Origin: BJ22 sp021298375
GTDB taxonomy: Bacteria; Planctomycetota; Planctomycetia; Pirellulales; Pirellulaceae
Length of the DNA stretch: 64,000 nt
Reading direction: 5' to 3'
Assembly: GCA_046343015.1 (NCBI GenBank)
Contig: JBKDOL010000088.1
Coordinates: 22,746 to 86,745, forward strand
Below are positions 28,201 to 36,950 of the stretch, one piece after another. The first letter of the stretch is position 1; each line of letters begins with the position of its first letter. A program made the position numbers and the translations under genes. Under the pieces are notes generated by a model. That model saw only the letters and a program-made list of their open reading frames with translations. It was not told the origin of the DNA and made no database searches.

Positions 28201-28721
28201 TTCTGGGAGTAGACGGCAAAGCGGACCGAAGCGTTGTCGCCGCCGGGCTGGGTGGTTCCACCCTCATCGAGTCCGGCGAGGGCTTCCAATTTCTCATAGC
28301 CTTCAGGGATCTCAAAACCGATAATCGAGTTGGCGTGCGTGCCGATCCCCGACTCGAAGGTCCGACCGTTCATCCGCAGCGGCCTCCCCTCGCAATTCTT
28401 GTTCATCTGCACACTGCCCCAGCCGGAAGTGAGCATCGTCGGCTGGAGCGACGACAGCGCGAGCTGGCCTTTTGGTCCCACCAGCCTGGCATCCGCCCAA
28501 TCGGCCCAGTCATGACTGAAACCATTCCCCCCGTCATCGACGACGAGATAAAGTTGCTTGAGTCCGCGAATGTCGACCGAAAGTGGAACAGCGTGATTCG
28601 GTGTCGCTTTGGTGATGACCTCGCTGCGAAACAACGGCTTCGGTTCCTGAGCCGCGGCGGGCAAAGCTGAAAGAACAAGGATCGCGCCAACCAGAAAATT
28701 TCTGCAGAAGCAAGCTTGCAT
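25215..28721 (-). CDS. PVC-type membrane-bound dehydrogenase-like protein with NPCBM, HEAT and heme-binding domains
   Basis: 1168 residues from the ATG at 28721, which opens a signal peptide (FLVGAILVLSALPAAAQ). The N-terminal domain resembles NPCBM (GIGTHANS, DEGGTTQPG), a carbohydrate-binding module. A PVC dehydrogenase-like propeller follows, with DTDGDGISDEVKVYYQG, HDHAAHSFVFGPDG and NWFRPADVAVAPDGS. HEAT-like repeats occupy about 620-1000. The PVC-type heme domain is at the end (C1046-AKC-H1050, VGPDLSEVGSKLS). It is the first gene of the minus-strand operon and transcribed divergently from the PSCyt1 gene. Likely a periplasmic or surface oxidoreductase passing electrons to its heme; the substrate is not known. 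Confidence 0.9.
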   Translation of the reverse strand: MQACFCRNFLVGAILVLSALPAAAQEPKPLFRSEVITKATPNHAVPLSVDIRGLKQLYLVVDDGGNGFSHDWADWADARLVGPKGQLALSSLQPTMLTSGWGSVQMNKNCEGRPLRMNGRTFESGIGTHANSIIGFEIPEGYEKLEALAGLDEGGTTQPGGDNASVRFAVYSQKPKGSSAGVAGSREPEDAVSGLDVAEGLEARLFAAEPQLLSLTNLDVDHRGRVWACEVVNYRGHNGERPAGDRILICTDTDGDGISDEVKVYYQGRDIDSAMGICVLGNKLIVSCSPNIWVFTDENGDDVPDRKELLFSNTGSAQHDHAAHSFVFGPDGKLYWNFGNEGHAVHDAAGNLLKDKHGNEIVARGKPYWGGMVFRCNPDGTEMEVLGHNFRNNYEAAVDSFGAVWQSDNDDDGNRGVRINFVMEYGNYGYLEERTGAGWQGKRTGMESDIPRRHWHQDDPGVVPNLLVTGGGSPTGITVYEGELLPEPFRNQMIHCDAGPNVVRSYAVAPMGGGFRVTGVNNVLLGARDNWFRPADVAVAPDGSLFVSDWYDPGVGGHGMGDTARGRLFRIAPPGLRYEVPAYDLSTPAGAVAALRNPCQSVRYLAWQALHKFGAEATDALTLMSDDSNPRYRARALWLLSLIPGRASEALSAAATDADENVRAMTARMARRQPKLLGEWLAMLMEDDSAMVRREAAIALRDYPREDAPIIWAELAARHRRGDRWYLEALGIAAEGRWNECLTAWQELVGSEWTSPAGQDIVWRSRGDKTSELIAQLLQDPGLDGIQILRLFRALDFQPAEQRAAAMSQLALATEKRAERPQAIAPLFLLELAARTPEFVSLEVPELRKSLGEYLKTTAPDDEFVEWAGKLQLGGLGERLLETILNAGDDRNRLAMATRRLIESGGVELLLAKFLVVEEPLQVQIVRGLQWSGAQESRVLLQQLLENDALSALVRSEIVKSLARWPAGQKYLLRRVALQDWPEELRYPAANVLLTSEDAAIRTEAAKYLTLPASADNRPLPLLAELLKQSGDAQRGKLVFAEAGTCAKCHKVRGDGQEVGPDLSEVGSKLSVEALYESILNPSAGISHSYEMYSLLTADGRTISGLLVSQTDEEIVLKDKDAVLHKVPRSEVDEFAKQQKSLMPEDLQKQLTEQQLVDLIEYLKTLRK

Positions 28722-28983
28722 GGACAAGGATCCCCAACTCAAGACAGTCAATTTTTCGCTGAACAGCTCTCCAGGACCGTTGCATGATGACTGACGGCGC
28801 GGCAAAGCTCAAGCTCGCTGCAAGCTGCGGGCAACTTCCCTAAACAAAAAACGTCGCTCATGAGCACGACCTGAACGATACGCGTGGACAGTGCTGTCAG
28901 GCAGTCTGCAGAACGAATCGGGACATCGGCTTGTGGTTGGTGTAGAATGAGGATTCTTACTCGATCGTTTCAGCGAGTCTCGC
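28722..28983. promoter_or_regulatory. Divergent promoter region of the heme/esterase locus
   Basis: 262 bp separate the start of the minus-strand operon (28721) from the start of the plus-strand pair (28984), so both promoters must lie here. TTGTGG and TAGAAT hexamers occur near 28935-28950, but their 6-bp spacing is not that of a sigma-70 promoter, so I do not call a specific site. Confidence 0.55.
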
Positions 28984-31900
28984 ATGCCTAACATCTGGAC
29001 GACATCCGTTGCTTTATCGCGGGGCTTGATCTGCAGCCTCTGGATCCTGTGCGCCGCTTTGGCTGGCGGTTTATCGGCCCAGGAAGCAGAGCCGACTTAC
29101 TCCCCCGAGCAGTTGGAGTTTTTCGAAAATCGGATTCGCCCGGTTTTGGTGGAGCACTGCTACAAGTGCCACTCGGCCGAAGCCGCCAAAGCGGGTGATT
29201 TGGAGGGTGGCCTGACACTCGACACGCGGGCGGGCTTGCTTTCTGGCGGTGACAGCGGCCCGGCGATTGTTCCCGGCAAACCGGCGGAAAGCCTCCTTCT
29301 GGAGGCCTTGCACTACGAGACTTACGAGATGCCGCCCGCGGGCAAACTGCCGGACGCGGTGATCGCCGACTTTGCCAAGTGGATCGAGAGCGGGGCCGCC
29401 GACCCGCGGCAGGGAACGTTGGCGACTCCTGCCCGAAAACTTGACATTGAGGCGGGAAAGCAATTTTGGTCCTTCCAGCCGCTGAGCGAAACTGCCCCAC
29501 CCGACTTGGGCGGGGAACTCGACCAACTCGCGCCAATCGATCGCTTCATCCGCCAAAAGCTGCTGGCGAAGAAAATCGAGCCCACACCGCTCGCGCCACC
29601 GCGAATTCTGATCCGCCGCGTCTGGTTTGATTTGCTGGGCGTACCGCCGACTCCGGAAGAAGCACAGACGTGGACCGCCCGGCTGACCAAAGATCTGGCG
29701 CCGGGTCAGACGCTCAATCGCGACGCTTGGGGTGAGTTGGTGCAAGCCCTTCTCGCCCGGCCCGAGTATGGCGAGCGTTGGGCGAGGCACTGGATGGACG
29801 TGGCCCGCTTTGGCGAATCGCACGGTTACGAACAAGACTACGATCGCCCCACAGCCTATCACTATCGCGACTTTCTGATCAAAGCCTTCAATGCCGATCT
29901 CCCTTATGACAAGTTCGTGCAGTGGCAGATCGCGGGCGATGAGCTGCAACCGAACGAGCCCCTCGCCTGGATGGCAACCGGATTCCTTGGCGGCGGTGCG
30001 TTCCCGACTCAGCTGACGGAAACTGAATTTGAGTCGGCTCGCTACGACGAACTCGATGACATGACGGCGACTTCAGGCGTTGCGTTCCTCGGCCTGTCTC
30101 TCGGCTGCGCGCGTTGTCACGATCACAAGTTCGATCCGATTGGCGTCGATGACTACTACCGCTTCGCCGCTGCCTTCACGACCGCGATCCGCTCGGAAAA
30201 GGAGTTCGACCTGGATCCTGTCGGCAATCAGGAACGCCGAACGGCCTACGAGAAGCAACTGCGTGAAGCCCGTGAGGCGATCGCGGCTTACGAGCGGACG
30301 GAGCTGCCGCAGGAGTTGCGGAAGTGGCTGGCAGAGCAGTCCGCTCAAACCGCGAGACCAGCAACTTGGCAGGTATTGGCCGGTGAGTTGAGTTCCAGCG
30401 GGGGAACCAGGTTTGTCACTCAGGGTGACGGCTCCTACCTGGCAACCGACCAAGCTCCGAGCCAGGAAGTTTTGAGATTGACGGCTGCGGCCGAGGCGGG
30501 AACCGTCCGCTCTTTTCGCCTCGAGGCCCTCGCTGACCCGAGCCTCCCCCGCAGTGGCCCGGGTCGCGCCGACAACGGGAACTTCGCGCTCGGCAATGTT
30601 GAAGTCGAACGCGTCGCTCAGAATGGCGACACCAAGTCGCTCAAACTGCTTAATCCGCGAGCGACTCACCAGCAAAACGGCGACGTCCTTTCGATTGCAG
30701 CTTCGATCGATAGCGACCAGGTCTCGGGCTGGGCGGTCGATGGCCAGATTGGCAAGAGCCAAGCCGCCGTGTTTGATCTGGCCGAGCCGCTGGAATTGCA
30801 GGCTGGAGATCGCCTCCGCGTTACGCTCACTTTTAACCACCCCAATGCGCGGCACGCAATCGGACGGCCTCGTTTCTCCTGGAGTGAGCAGAGTGAGTTG
30901 ATTGCGGAGGTCGGTGAAGCTGGACCGCCGAGCGAAGTCGTGGCGGCGATCAAGCGGATTGCTCCCGCTGCGGCGGACCAGCAACTTGAGCTAGCCCAGC
31001 TCACTCCAAACGCCGATTGGTCCGTGGTGCTCGCCTGGTATCGCCCGCAAGCAGCTCGGTATCAGCAACTTGCCGCGGCTGTCAGCGAAATCGAGCGAAA
31101 AGGTTCCGGCGCGAAAATGACTCGTGTCCTGGTCACTGCCGAAGGGCTGCCGCATCTCCCGCACCACGCCGATGATCGCGGCTTTCCTCACTTTTATCCG
31201 GAAACGCACCTGCTGCGTCGCGGCGACGTCGCCCAAAAAGTTGAAGTCGTCTCGGCCGGTTACCCGCGGGTGCTCCAGCGGGGACCTGCCGCCGAGACCG
31301 ACTTGCAGATCGCCCCGCCTGAGGATCGCAACCCGGCAACCAGTTATCGTCGCGCGGCGCTCGCCCAGTGGCTGACCAATCTTGACTCCGGAGCCGGCCC
31401 ACTGGTCGCTCGCGTCATGGTCAATCGACTCTGGCAACATCATTTCGGGCGTGGAATTGTGGCGACCCCCAACGACTTCGGAACGGTTGGCGAGCGACCA
31501 ACGCATCCGGAATTGCTTGACTGGCTGGCGGGCGAACTGGTCCGCGGCGGGTGGCGACTCAAGCCAATTCATCAGGCGATCTGTACCAGCGAGACCTACC
31601 TGCAGGGAAACCGGCAGCCGGATGACCCTCGTTTGTCCATCGACCTGGACAACCAGCTTGTCTGGTATCGAGCTCCGCGGCGTTTGGAGGCGGAAGCGAT
31701 TCGCGACGCCATGCTCACTGCCTCAGGTCAACTCGACCGAACGATGTATGGCCCTGGGACGCTGGACCAGAACATGCGTCGCCGCAGCGTCTACTTCTTC
31801 ATCAAGCGGAGCGGGCTGATTCCCATGATGATGCTGTTCGATTGGCCAGAGCATCTGGTCAGTATTGGCCAGCGGCAAACGACCACCGTTGCGCCCCAGG

Positions 31901-32178
31901 CCCTGATGTTCATGAACAGCCCGCAGGGGCGGCAGTATGCCGAAGCGCTCGCCCGACAAATTGCCGGGGCGAGCGACGACACGACGGCCATCTGCCGAGC
32001 TTATTTGCTGGCTCTCTCGCGCGAGCCGAATGCCGATGAGTTGAGGGTTGCGCAGGAGTTTATCGAGTCGGCCCGAAAGCTCCGCCGCGAGGAAGGCGAA
32101 GCTCAGGTCGACACAGCCGCCCTGGCTGATTTCTGTCAGCTGCTGTTTGGGTTGAATGAGTTCATTTATATCGACTAG
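28984..32178 (+). CDS. PSCyt1 / DUF1549 / DUF1553 cytochrome protein
   Basis: 1064 residues. After a signal peptide (ICSLWILCAALAGGLSAQ) comes a planctomycete cytochrome C domain (PSCyt1) with heme motif C59-YKC-H63. DUF1549 follows (APIDRFIRQKL, IRRVWFDLLGVPPTPEE, ARHWMDVARF). A carbohydrate-binding-like insert is next, and DUF1553 is C-terminal (VMVNRLWQHHFGRG, ALMFMNSP). These proteins are greatly expanded in planctomycetes and are almost always next to a DUF1501 gene, as here. Family inference: extracytoplasmic electron transfer linked to breakdown of complex, often sulfated, polysaccharides; direct biochemistry is scarce. Confidence 0.95.
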   Translation: MPNIWTTSVALSRGLICSLWILCAALAGGLSAQEAEPTYSPEQLEFFENRIRPVLVEHCYKCHSAEAAKAGDLEGGLTLDTRAGLLSGGDSGPAIVPGKPAESLLLEALHYETYEMPPAGKLPDAVIADFAKWIESGAADPRQGTLATPARKLDIEAGKQFWSFQPLSETAPPDLGGELDQLAPIDRFIRQKLLAKKIEPTPLAPPRILIRRVWFDLLGVPPTPEEAQTWTARLTKDLAPGQTLNRDAWGELVQALLARPEYGERWARHWMDVARFGESHGYEQDYDRPTAYHYRDFLIKAFNADLPYDKFVQWQIAGDELQPNEPLAWMATGFLGGGAFPTQLTETEFESARYDELDDMTATSGVAFLGLSLGCARCHDHKFDPIGVDDYYRFAAAFTTAIRSEKEFDLDPVGNQERRTAYEKQLREAREAIAAYERTELPQELRKWLAEQSAQTARPATWQVLAGELSSSGGTRFVTQGDGSYLATDQAPSQEVLRLTAAAEAGTVRSFRLEALADPSLPRSGPGRADNGNFALGNVEVERVAQNGDTKSLKLLNPRATHQQNGDVLSIAASIDSDQVSGWAVDGQIGKSQAAVFDLAEPLELQAGDRLRVTLTFNHPNARHAIGRPRFSWSEQSELIAEVGEAGPPSEVVAAIKRIAPAAADQQLELAQLTPNADWSVVLAWYRPQAARYQQLAAAVSEIERKGSGAKMTRVLVTAEGLPHLPHHADDRGFPHFYPETHLLRRGDVAQKVEVVSAGYPRVLQRGPAAETDLQIAPPEDRNPATSYRRAALAQWLTNLDSGAGPLVARVMVNRLWQHHFGRGIVATPNDFGTVGERPTHPELLDWLAGELVRGGWRLKPIHQAICTSETYLQGNRQPDDPRLSIDLDNQLVWYRAPRRLEAEAIRDAMLTASGQLDRTMYGPGTLDQNMRRRSVYFFIKRSGLIPMMMLFDWPEHLVSIGQRQTTTVAPQALMFMNSPQGRQYAEALARQIAGASDDTTAICRAYLLALSREPNADELRVAQEFIESARKLRREEGEAQVDTAALADFCQLLFGLNEFIYID

Positions 32179-32242
32179 CGGGTCGAATCCCTGCGTCGCC
32201 GGAAGTTAAGACGAACAAGCCATAAGTTCACAAGTTGCCATC

Positions 32243-33745
32243 ATGAAGACATCCGATTTGAACCAGAGCCAGTTGAATGGTCCCGACTCTTTGGGCACGC
32301 GCCGCAGTTGGCTGCAGCGAATGGGCTGCGGCTTTGGGCTGGTGGGCCTGACCGGACTATTGGCAGAGGAAGGCTTGGTCCGAGCCGCTACCGCGGATGA
32401 TTCAACCCTGACCAGCGTCGATCCGCTGGCGCCGCGACAGCCACACTTCGCGCCGCGGGCCAAACGCGTGATCTGGATCTTCGTCAACGGCGGGCCGAGT
32501 CAAGTCGATACCTGGGACTACAAGCCGCAATTGGTAGCGGCCCATGGCAAATCGATAAAGGATTTCGACAGGAACTTTTCCAATACGACCGGCTTCTTCA
32601 AGGATGCCGTTGGGAACTTGATGAAGTCGCCGTTTGAGTTTCAGCCGCGCGGCAAGTGCGGGAAGATGGTCTCCTCGATCTTTCCCCGATTGGGTGAGCA
32701 TGTCGACAAGATGGCCTTCATCCACTCCGGTTACACCGAATCAAACAACCACTCCCCTGCCCTGTTTGCAATGAATACCGGGATGGCCCGGATGGGCTTT
32801 CCCTGCGTCGGCTCATGGGTGACTTATGGACTGGGCAGCGAGAGCCGGGACCTGCCCGCCTTCGTAGTGATGAGCGATCCTCTGGGACGCGGTCTCCCCA
32901 AGGGTCATGCGGCCAACTGGAGCGCGGGCTTTCTGCCGGGAGTTTATCAGGGCACTCACCTGCGACCGACGGGCGACCCGATCGACAATCTCAAGCTGCC
33001 CACGCAATTGACAGCAACGACGCAGCGCCGCCAACTCGACGCGCTCAAGCAGCTCAATCAGTTGCACTTGTCCCGACACGCCGCCGAGACCGACCTCGCC
33101 GCTCGGATCGAGAGCTTTGAACTTGCCTATCGCATGCAGAGCACCGCGCCGGAAACCCTTAATCTGGGCGATGAACCGGAGCACATTCGGAACCTGTATG
33201 GAATCGATGACCCGAAGTGCGGTCATTTTGCCCGGCAGTGCCTGATGGCTCGGCGGTTTCTGGAGCGCGGCGTACGGTTCGTACAGATTTACTCGGGGGG
33301 AATGGAGAACCAACGCTCCTGGGATGGGCATGTCGACATCGAAGGCAACCACAGGGAGTTTGCCGGCGAGACAGACCAGCCAGTCGCCGCGCTGCTCAGC
33401 GACCTGGAACAGCGTGGACTGCTGGAGGACACGCTGGTGATCTGGTGCGGCGAGTTTGGTCGGCTGCCAATCGCTCAGTTAGGTGACAAGCCTGGCCGGG
33501 ACCACAATCCCCACTGCTTCACCGCCTGGCTGGCCGGGGGTGGAGTGAAGGGAGGCATCAGCCATGGCGAATCGGATGAGATCGGCTACAAGGCCGCCGT
33601 CAATCGTGTCCATCTCAATGATCTGCACGCCACCATCCTGCACTTGCTGGGGCTGGATCACAAGCGGCTGACGTACCTTTACAACGGCCGCAACTTCCGA
33701 CTCACGGACGTCGCCGGTGAAGTAATCACACCGATTCTGGCCTGA
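32243..33745 (+). CDS. DUF1501 protein with Tat-type signal
   Basis: 500 residues. The N-terminus has a twin-arginine-type leader (TRRSWLQRMGCGFGLVGL). The body matches DUF1501, whose fold is related to the alkaline phosphatase/sulfatase superfamily: IFVNGGPSQVDTWDYKP, HVDKMAFIHSGYTESNNHSPA, LVIWCGEFGRLP and RDHNPHCFT. It follows the PSCyt1 gene by 64 bp on the same strand, the standard pairing. Probably exported folded and working with its partner at the cell surface; the exact reaction is unknown. Confidence 0.95.
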   Translation: MKTSDLNQSQLNGPDSLGTRRSWLQRMGCGFGLVGLTGLLAEEGLVRAATADDSTLTSVDPLAPRQPHFAPRAKRVIWIFVNGGPSQVDTWDYKPQLVAAHGKSIKDFDRNFSNTTGFFKDAVGNLMKSPFEFQPRGKCGKMVSSIFPRLGEHVDKMAFIHSGYTESNNHSPALFAMNTGMARMGFPCVGSWVTYGLGSESRDLPAFVVMSDPLGRGLPKGHAANWSAGFLPGVYQGTHLRPTGDPIDNLKLPTQLTATTQRRQLDALKQLNQLHLSRHAAETDLAARIESFELAYRMQSTAPETLNLGDEPEHIRNLYGIDDPKCGHFARQCLMARRFLERGVRFVQIYSGGMENQRSWDGHVDIEGNHREFAGETDQPVAALLSDLEQRGLLEDTLVIWCGEFGRLPIAQLGDKPGRDHNPHCFTAWLAGGGVKGGISHGESDEIGYKAAVNRVHLNDLHATILHLLGLDHKRLTYLYNGRNFRLTDVAGEVITPILA

Positions 33746-33780
33746 GCGCCCGGCTAATCCGCCCAAAGCTCGCCGGGCGC
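33746..33780 (+). terminator. Hairpin directly after the DUF1501 stop codon
   Basis: A perfect 9-bp GC stem (gcgcccggc / gccgggcgc) with a 17-nt loop begins at the first base after TGA. No T-run follows, so it may stabilise the 3' end or support factor-dependent termination rather than act alone. Confidence 0.4.
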
Positions 33781-33853
33781 GCCGAGTGCAAGTCGAGTGC
33801 GCGAGGGTAGGATTGGCCGAGTTCCCCGGAGTGTCCCGGGACAGACTGCGGGG

Positions 33854-34102
33854 CTAACTTTTTCCCCGCCAAACAACTTTGTGCCAATGCATCTTTCCGC
33901 AGTTTGGGCAAAGCAGTAATTTGCGGGGCTGGCCGGCGGCTTTCCAGCGGATTCCCCCCATTTCCCAAATCGAGCGGGCGTGTCCACAGGGGCACTCGGC
34001 CATCCACTGCCTCGACTCGGCCTCCATCGATTCGCCCCAACTCCGGGGTAAGATCCACTTAAACAGCCGCTGGGCTCGACTCAAAGGTTGCTCACGGTTC
34101 AT
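33854..34102 (-). CDS. Small zinc-ribbon-like protein
   Basis: 82 residues. Two cysteine knuckles, C37-x-C39 (CPCGH) and C65-xx-C68 (CPNCGK), are separated by about 25 residues with a conserved-looking WxxGGIRWKA segment. This is a treble or ribbon-type zinc site. The N-terminus is basic. It lies convergent to the DUF1501 gene. Function unknown; a structural or nucleic-acid-contacting role would be guesswork. No strong ribosome-binding site is visible, so gene status rests on the Cys pattern. Confidence 0.6.
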   Translation of the reverse strand: MNREQPLSRAQRLFKWILPRSWGESMEAESRQWMAECPCGHARSIWEMGGIRWKAAGQPRKLLLCPNCGKMHWHKVVWRGKS

Positions 34103-34353
34103 GCAGCAAGTTGCCTGAAATATGATTGCCAGGTGGCCACCCGGTCGGCGGCGTTAGAGTTAGATTGTATCCCTCAACGGCGCGGCGGGGCACTCTTTAC
34201 CGGCCCAATCAATCGGGGGAATTTTCAGGCTGCTGTACAGCCGGATCCAAGCCTCCCGATCAGGCCTTTGGTCGACTGAGTCTCGGTCCGTTTGGGCACC
34301 AGTCGCCGGTCCCCTATTCATTCCAAGTATCACTTTCCCGGGATTGGACTTTC

Positions 34354-34839
34354 ATGACAGAGATTGCTTTGAGCGCTGCGGTGAGCGCACTGCAAGGAAT
34401 TTACGGCGGACCGGAAGTGCAAGGGATGGGGAGCAGCGTGAAAGAGGTCGAAGTCCCCGCGGGCACATCCATGGAGGCCGTGGCGAAGCAGCGGTATCAG
34501 CAATTCTGCGGAGAGATCTGGGAACGCTTTGGACCAGAGAACTGGCTGGGGCAGTGGGCGGAAGTTTACCACCGCCCCAATGGCCTCAGCGGCGACATCG
34601 TTCGGGAGCTGCGCGAACTGAAAGACCACCCGGCGGAACTGGCTGGATCCATGTTGCTCGATAACATCGACGAGCCGGAGTCGGCGGTGGCTGCACTTCG
34701 GGGAGTTTTCGACCACCCTTCCATCGAGGAGCTGTCGATTTTTCGGCTGGGAGATGGCGAAGCCTACAGCGGCGTGCTGATCGCGGCTCAGTCAAAGGCA
34801 AGCAAACCGCTGGTGACGCTCACTTTTCTGATGGATTGA
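34354..34839 (+). CDS. Conserved-looking hypothetical protein, 161 residues
   Basis: 161 residues from the ATG at 34354; the open frame extends upstream to 34126, but that part is Arg/Ser-rich and reads like leader DNA. Charged, mixed alpha/beta, no signal peptide or membrane segment. The central part is helical (WERFGPENWLGQWAEVYHRP, VRELRELKDHPAELAGS) and the C-terminus forms strands (YSGVLIAA, LVTLTFLMD). I do not recognise the family. It ends 54 bp before the convergent Rex gene. Confidence 0.6.
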   Translation: MTEIALSAAVSALQGIYGGPEVQGMGSSVKEVEVPAGTSMEAVAKQRYQQFCGEIWERFGPENWLGQWAEVYHRPNGLSGDIVRELRELKDHPAELAGSMLLDNIDEPESAVAALRGVFDHPSIEELSIFRLGDGEAYSGVLIAAQSKASKPLVTLTFLMD

Positions 34840-34893
34840 CTTGGACTGGAGCGCGGCTCGGGAGCGGCTTGGGGCTCGAGCGCGATCCGGCGG

Positions 34894-35559
34894 CTATTCT
34901 GCAGCCCGAGCGGCGCCTTTGGAGCGCGTCCGAAAAGAAAGCTGCTGAAGCTCGGCAGCGACATCGACGTTGACGTACTCGCCTTCGCCGAGGGAAGTCG
35001 GCGCGAAGTTGAGAATGCCACTGACGCCGGCCGACCAGAGCTGCTTGGCTACCTCCAAGGCAACCTCAGCCGGAACCGCGAGCATGGCCAAGCTGACTTT
35101 TTGCGTTTTGACTACCGACTCGAGCTCTTCGAGGCTCTGCACGACTCGGTGGCCGACCCGGACTCCAATCTTCCGCGGATCCGTATCAAATGCGGCCACG
35201 ATTTCGAATCCACGCGACTGGAATCCGGGATATGAAATCAGGGCTCTGCCGAGGTTGCCCATTCCGACGACAATCGTCCGCTGCACCAGCGACAAACCGA
35301 GCGAATCCTTGATTTGCTCGATCAGGTTGCGGACGTTATAGCCGCGGCCGCTGACGCCGCTGACCCCGATAAACTGAAAATCACTGCGGACGCTCGCCGA
35401 GGTGATGCCCAAGCGATCCGCGAGTCGACTGCTGGAGATCGTCTCTTCGCCTTTTTCGGCCAAATCGCCCAGCTCGCGCAGGTACAACGTCAACCGCGAG
35501 ACTGTCGCGGCAGGAACCGGTCCGGAGCGGGAATTGCGGGGGCGGGAGGTTGGACTCAT
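34894..35559 (-). CDS. rex: Redox-sensing transcriptional repressor Rex
   Basis: 221 residues from the ATG at 35559. The N-terminal winged helix has the Rex pattern (RLTLYLRELGDL, ISSSRLADRLGITSASVRSDF). The Rossmann domain has VVGMGNLGRAL, AAFDTDPRKIG and GILNFAPTSL. Rex binds DNA when NAD+ is high and releases it when NADH rises, controlling respiratory and fermentative genes. It is divergent from a thioredoxin-like gene, a sensible neighbour for a redox regulator. I looked for a Rex-type palindrome in the shared upstream region and saw none. Confidence 0.95.
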   Translation of the reverse strand: MSPTSRPRNSRSGPVPAATVSRLTLYLRELGDLAEKGEETISSSRLADRLGITSASVRSDFQFIGVSGVSGRGYNVRNLIEQIKDSLGLSLVQRTIVVGMGNLGRALISYPGFQSRGFEIVAAFDTDPRKIGVRVGHRVVQSLEELESVVKTQKVSLAMLAVPAEVALEVAKQLWSAGVSGILNFAPTSLGEGEYVNVDVAAELQQLSFRTRSKGAARAAE

Positions 35560-35670
35560 GGCGTCCAAGTTAACCCGAAGCCATCGGTTCGGCGAGTGGC
35601 TCAAGTTGGACAAACTGACGCGTCCTGTTATCGTTTTGGGTAGCTCACTCCGAGGAAAAGGTTGCGCGAG

Positions 35671-36918
35671 ATGTTTCCCATGCCACTTCGAACCAGTGCC
35701 GAATTCGTTCTCCCATCCACAGTCACCCGGTTGGCGACATTGGCAATTTCCGTTGATCCTGCGGCGAACACCGCGCGGTTGATCAGGGCTCGATGGCGGC
35801 TATCGTTTTGGCAGCTGTTGCTGGGCCTGCTTCCCCTGATACCGGGATTGAACAGCCAACCTGTTCTCGGTCAGTCAGCTTCCCCAACCGGTTCCGAGGT
35901 TCCCGCTTACGGCCCCCTGGGAATCGAGTTGAGTCTCGTTCCGCAGACACTTCTCGGGTTGATTCACGCTCCAGAGGTTCAGCAGGAGATTCAGCTGAAG
36001 GAGGGCGAGGAGTCGGCTTTCCTCAAGGCACTCAGGGAAATCGATGGGCCTTGGTGGCGCGCCCGCAACCTCTCCGCAACCGAGCGCAGGACCGTCATTG
36101 CCCAACAGGAAGGCCTATTGATGGAACTGCTGAGTAAACAGCTCAACCCAACTCAACTGAACCGTTTGCGGCAAATCGAACTCCAGGCTCAAGGCGCGAG
36201 AATGCTGCTGAGACCCGAAGTCGGCGATTTTCTGCAACTCAGTCCAGCGCAGCGTTCAGAAGCGGAAGCCTTGTTCTCGGAAACTGAAAGGCAGTTGGCG
36301 GAAGCTAACCTTCCGGAGAATCGGGGTGAGCAAACGAAACTCAATGCCGCGCAGCAAACGAAGCGCGGCGAAGCAGCGGCGGCGCTGAAACTGCTATCGC
36401 CAGTTCAGCAGCAAAAACTCCCTGATCTGCTTGGGCCGAAATTCGACACAACCAGACTCAGTCGGATTTACCCCTTGGCCCCCGAACTGATCAATTCCGC
36501 GGCTTGGGTCGGCGATCGGCAGGTAAAACTGGAGGAATTACGCGGCCGGGTGGTGCTGCTGCATTTTTATGCCTTCCAGTGCCGCAACTGCCAAGCCAAC
36601 TTCAAGCACTACAACCGCTGGCAGGAAACGTTGTCCTCGCGCGGAGTCGTCGTAGTGGGGATTCAGACTCCCGAACTGGAAGACGAACGCGACCCGGCTC
36701 AAGTGGCCGCTGCAGCAAAGGAGCATGGATTCCAGTTCCCAGTGCTCATCGATCTGGAGAACGCCAACTGGAATGCCTGGAGCAACACGATGTGGCCGAC
36801 GGTCTACGTTATTGACCGCGAGGGCTATATCCGAATGTGGTGGCAAGGCGAACTCAACTGGCAAGGCGCCAAGGGAGACCAAGCCATCGAGGAACTGGTG
36901 GAAAAGCTGCTCGACTGA
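35671..36918 (+). CDS. Membrane-anchored TlpA-like thioredoxin-fold protein
   Basis: 415 residues from the ATG at 35671, with GGAAAAGG about 10 bp upstream. A hydrophobic anchor or signal lies at residues 46-60 (FWQLLLGLLPLIPGL). A long helical region spans about 80-270, and a TlpA/redoxin domain follows (about 275-415) with active-site C304-RN-C307 and the cis-Pro motif MWPTVYVID. Likely a periplasmic thiol-disulfide reductase. The N-terminal helical region resembles the bacterial proteins that pair such domains with a spacer, and its role is unknown. Divergent from Rex. Confidence 0.85.
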   Translation: MFPMPLRTSAEFVLPSTVTRLATLAISVDPAANTARLIRARWRLSFWQLLLGLLPLIPGLNSQPVLGQSASPTGSEVPAYGPLGIELSLVPQTLLGLIHAPEVQQEIQLKEGEESAFLKALREIDGPWWRARNLSATERRTVIAQQEGLLMELLSKQLNPTQLNRLRQIELQAQGARMLLRPEVGDFLQLSPAQRSEAEALFSETERQLAEANLPENRGEQTKLNAAQQTKRGEAAAALKLLSPVQQQKLPDLLGPKFDTTRLSRIYPLAPELINSAAWVGDRQVKLEELRGRVVLLHFYAFQCRNCQANFKHYNRWQETLSSRGVVVVGIQTPELEDERDPAQVAAAAKEHGFQFPVLIDLENANWNAWSNTMWPTVYVIDREGYIRMWWQGELNWQGAKGDQAIEELVEKLLD

Positions 36919-36950
36919 ACCAGCCGGCAGCGATGCCCTCAGCGGGAAAA

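Noticed and set aside
28935..28950. TTGTGG/TAGAAT promoter-like hexamers
   Set aside because: Spacing of about 6 bp is too short for a sigma-70 promoter.
35560..35670. Possible Rex operator between rex and the TlpA-like gene
   Set aside because: No TTGTGAA-type palindrome was found on reading the spacer, so autoregulation cannot be claimed.
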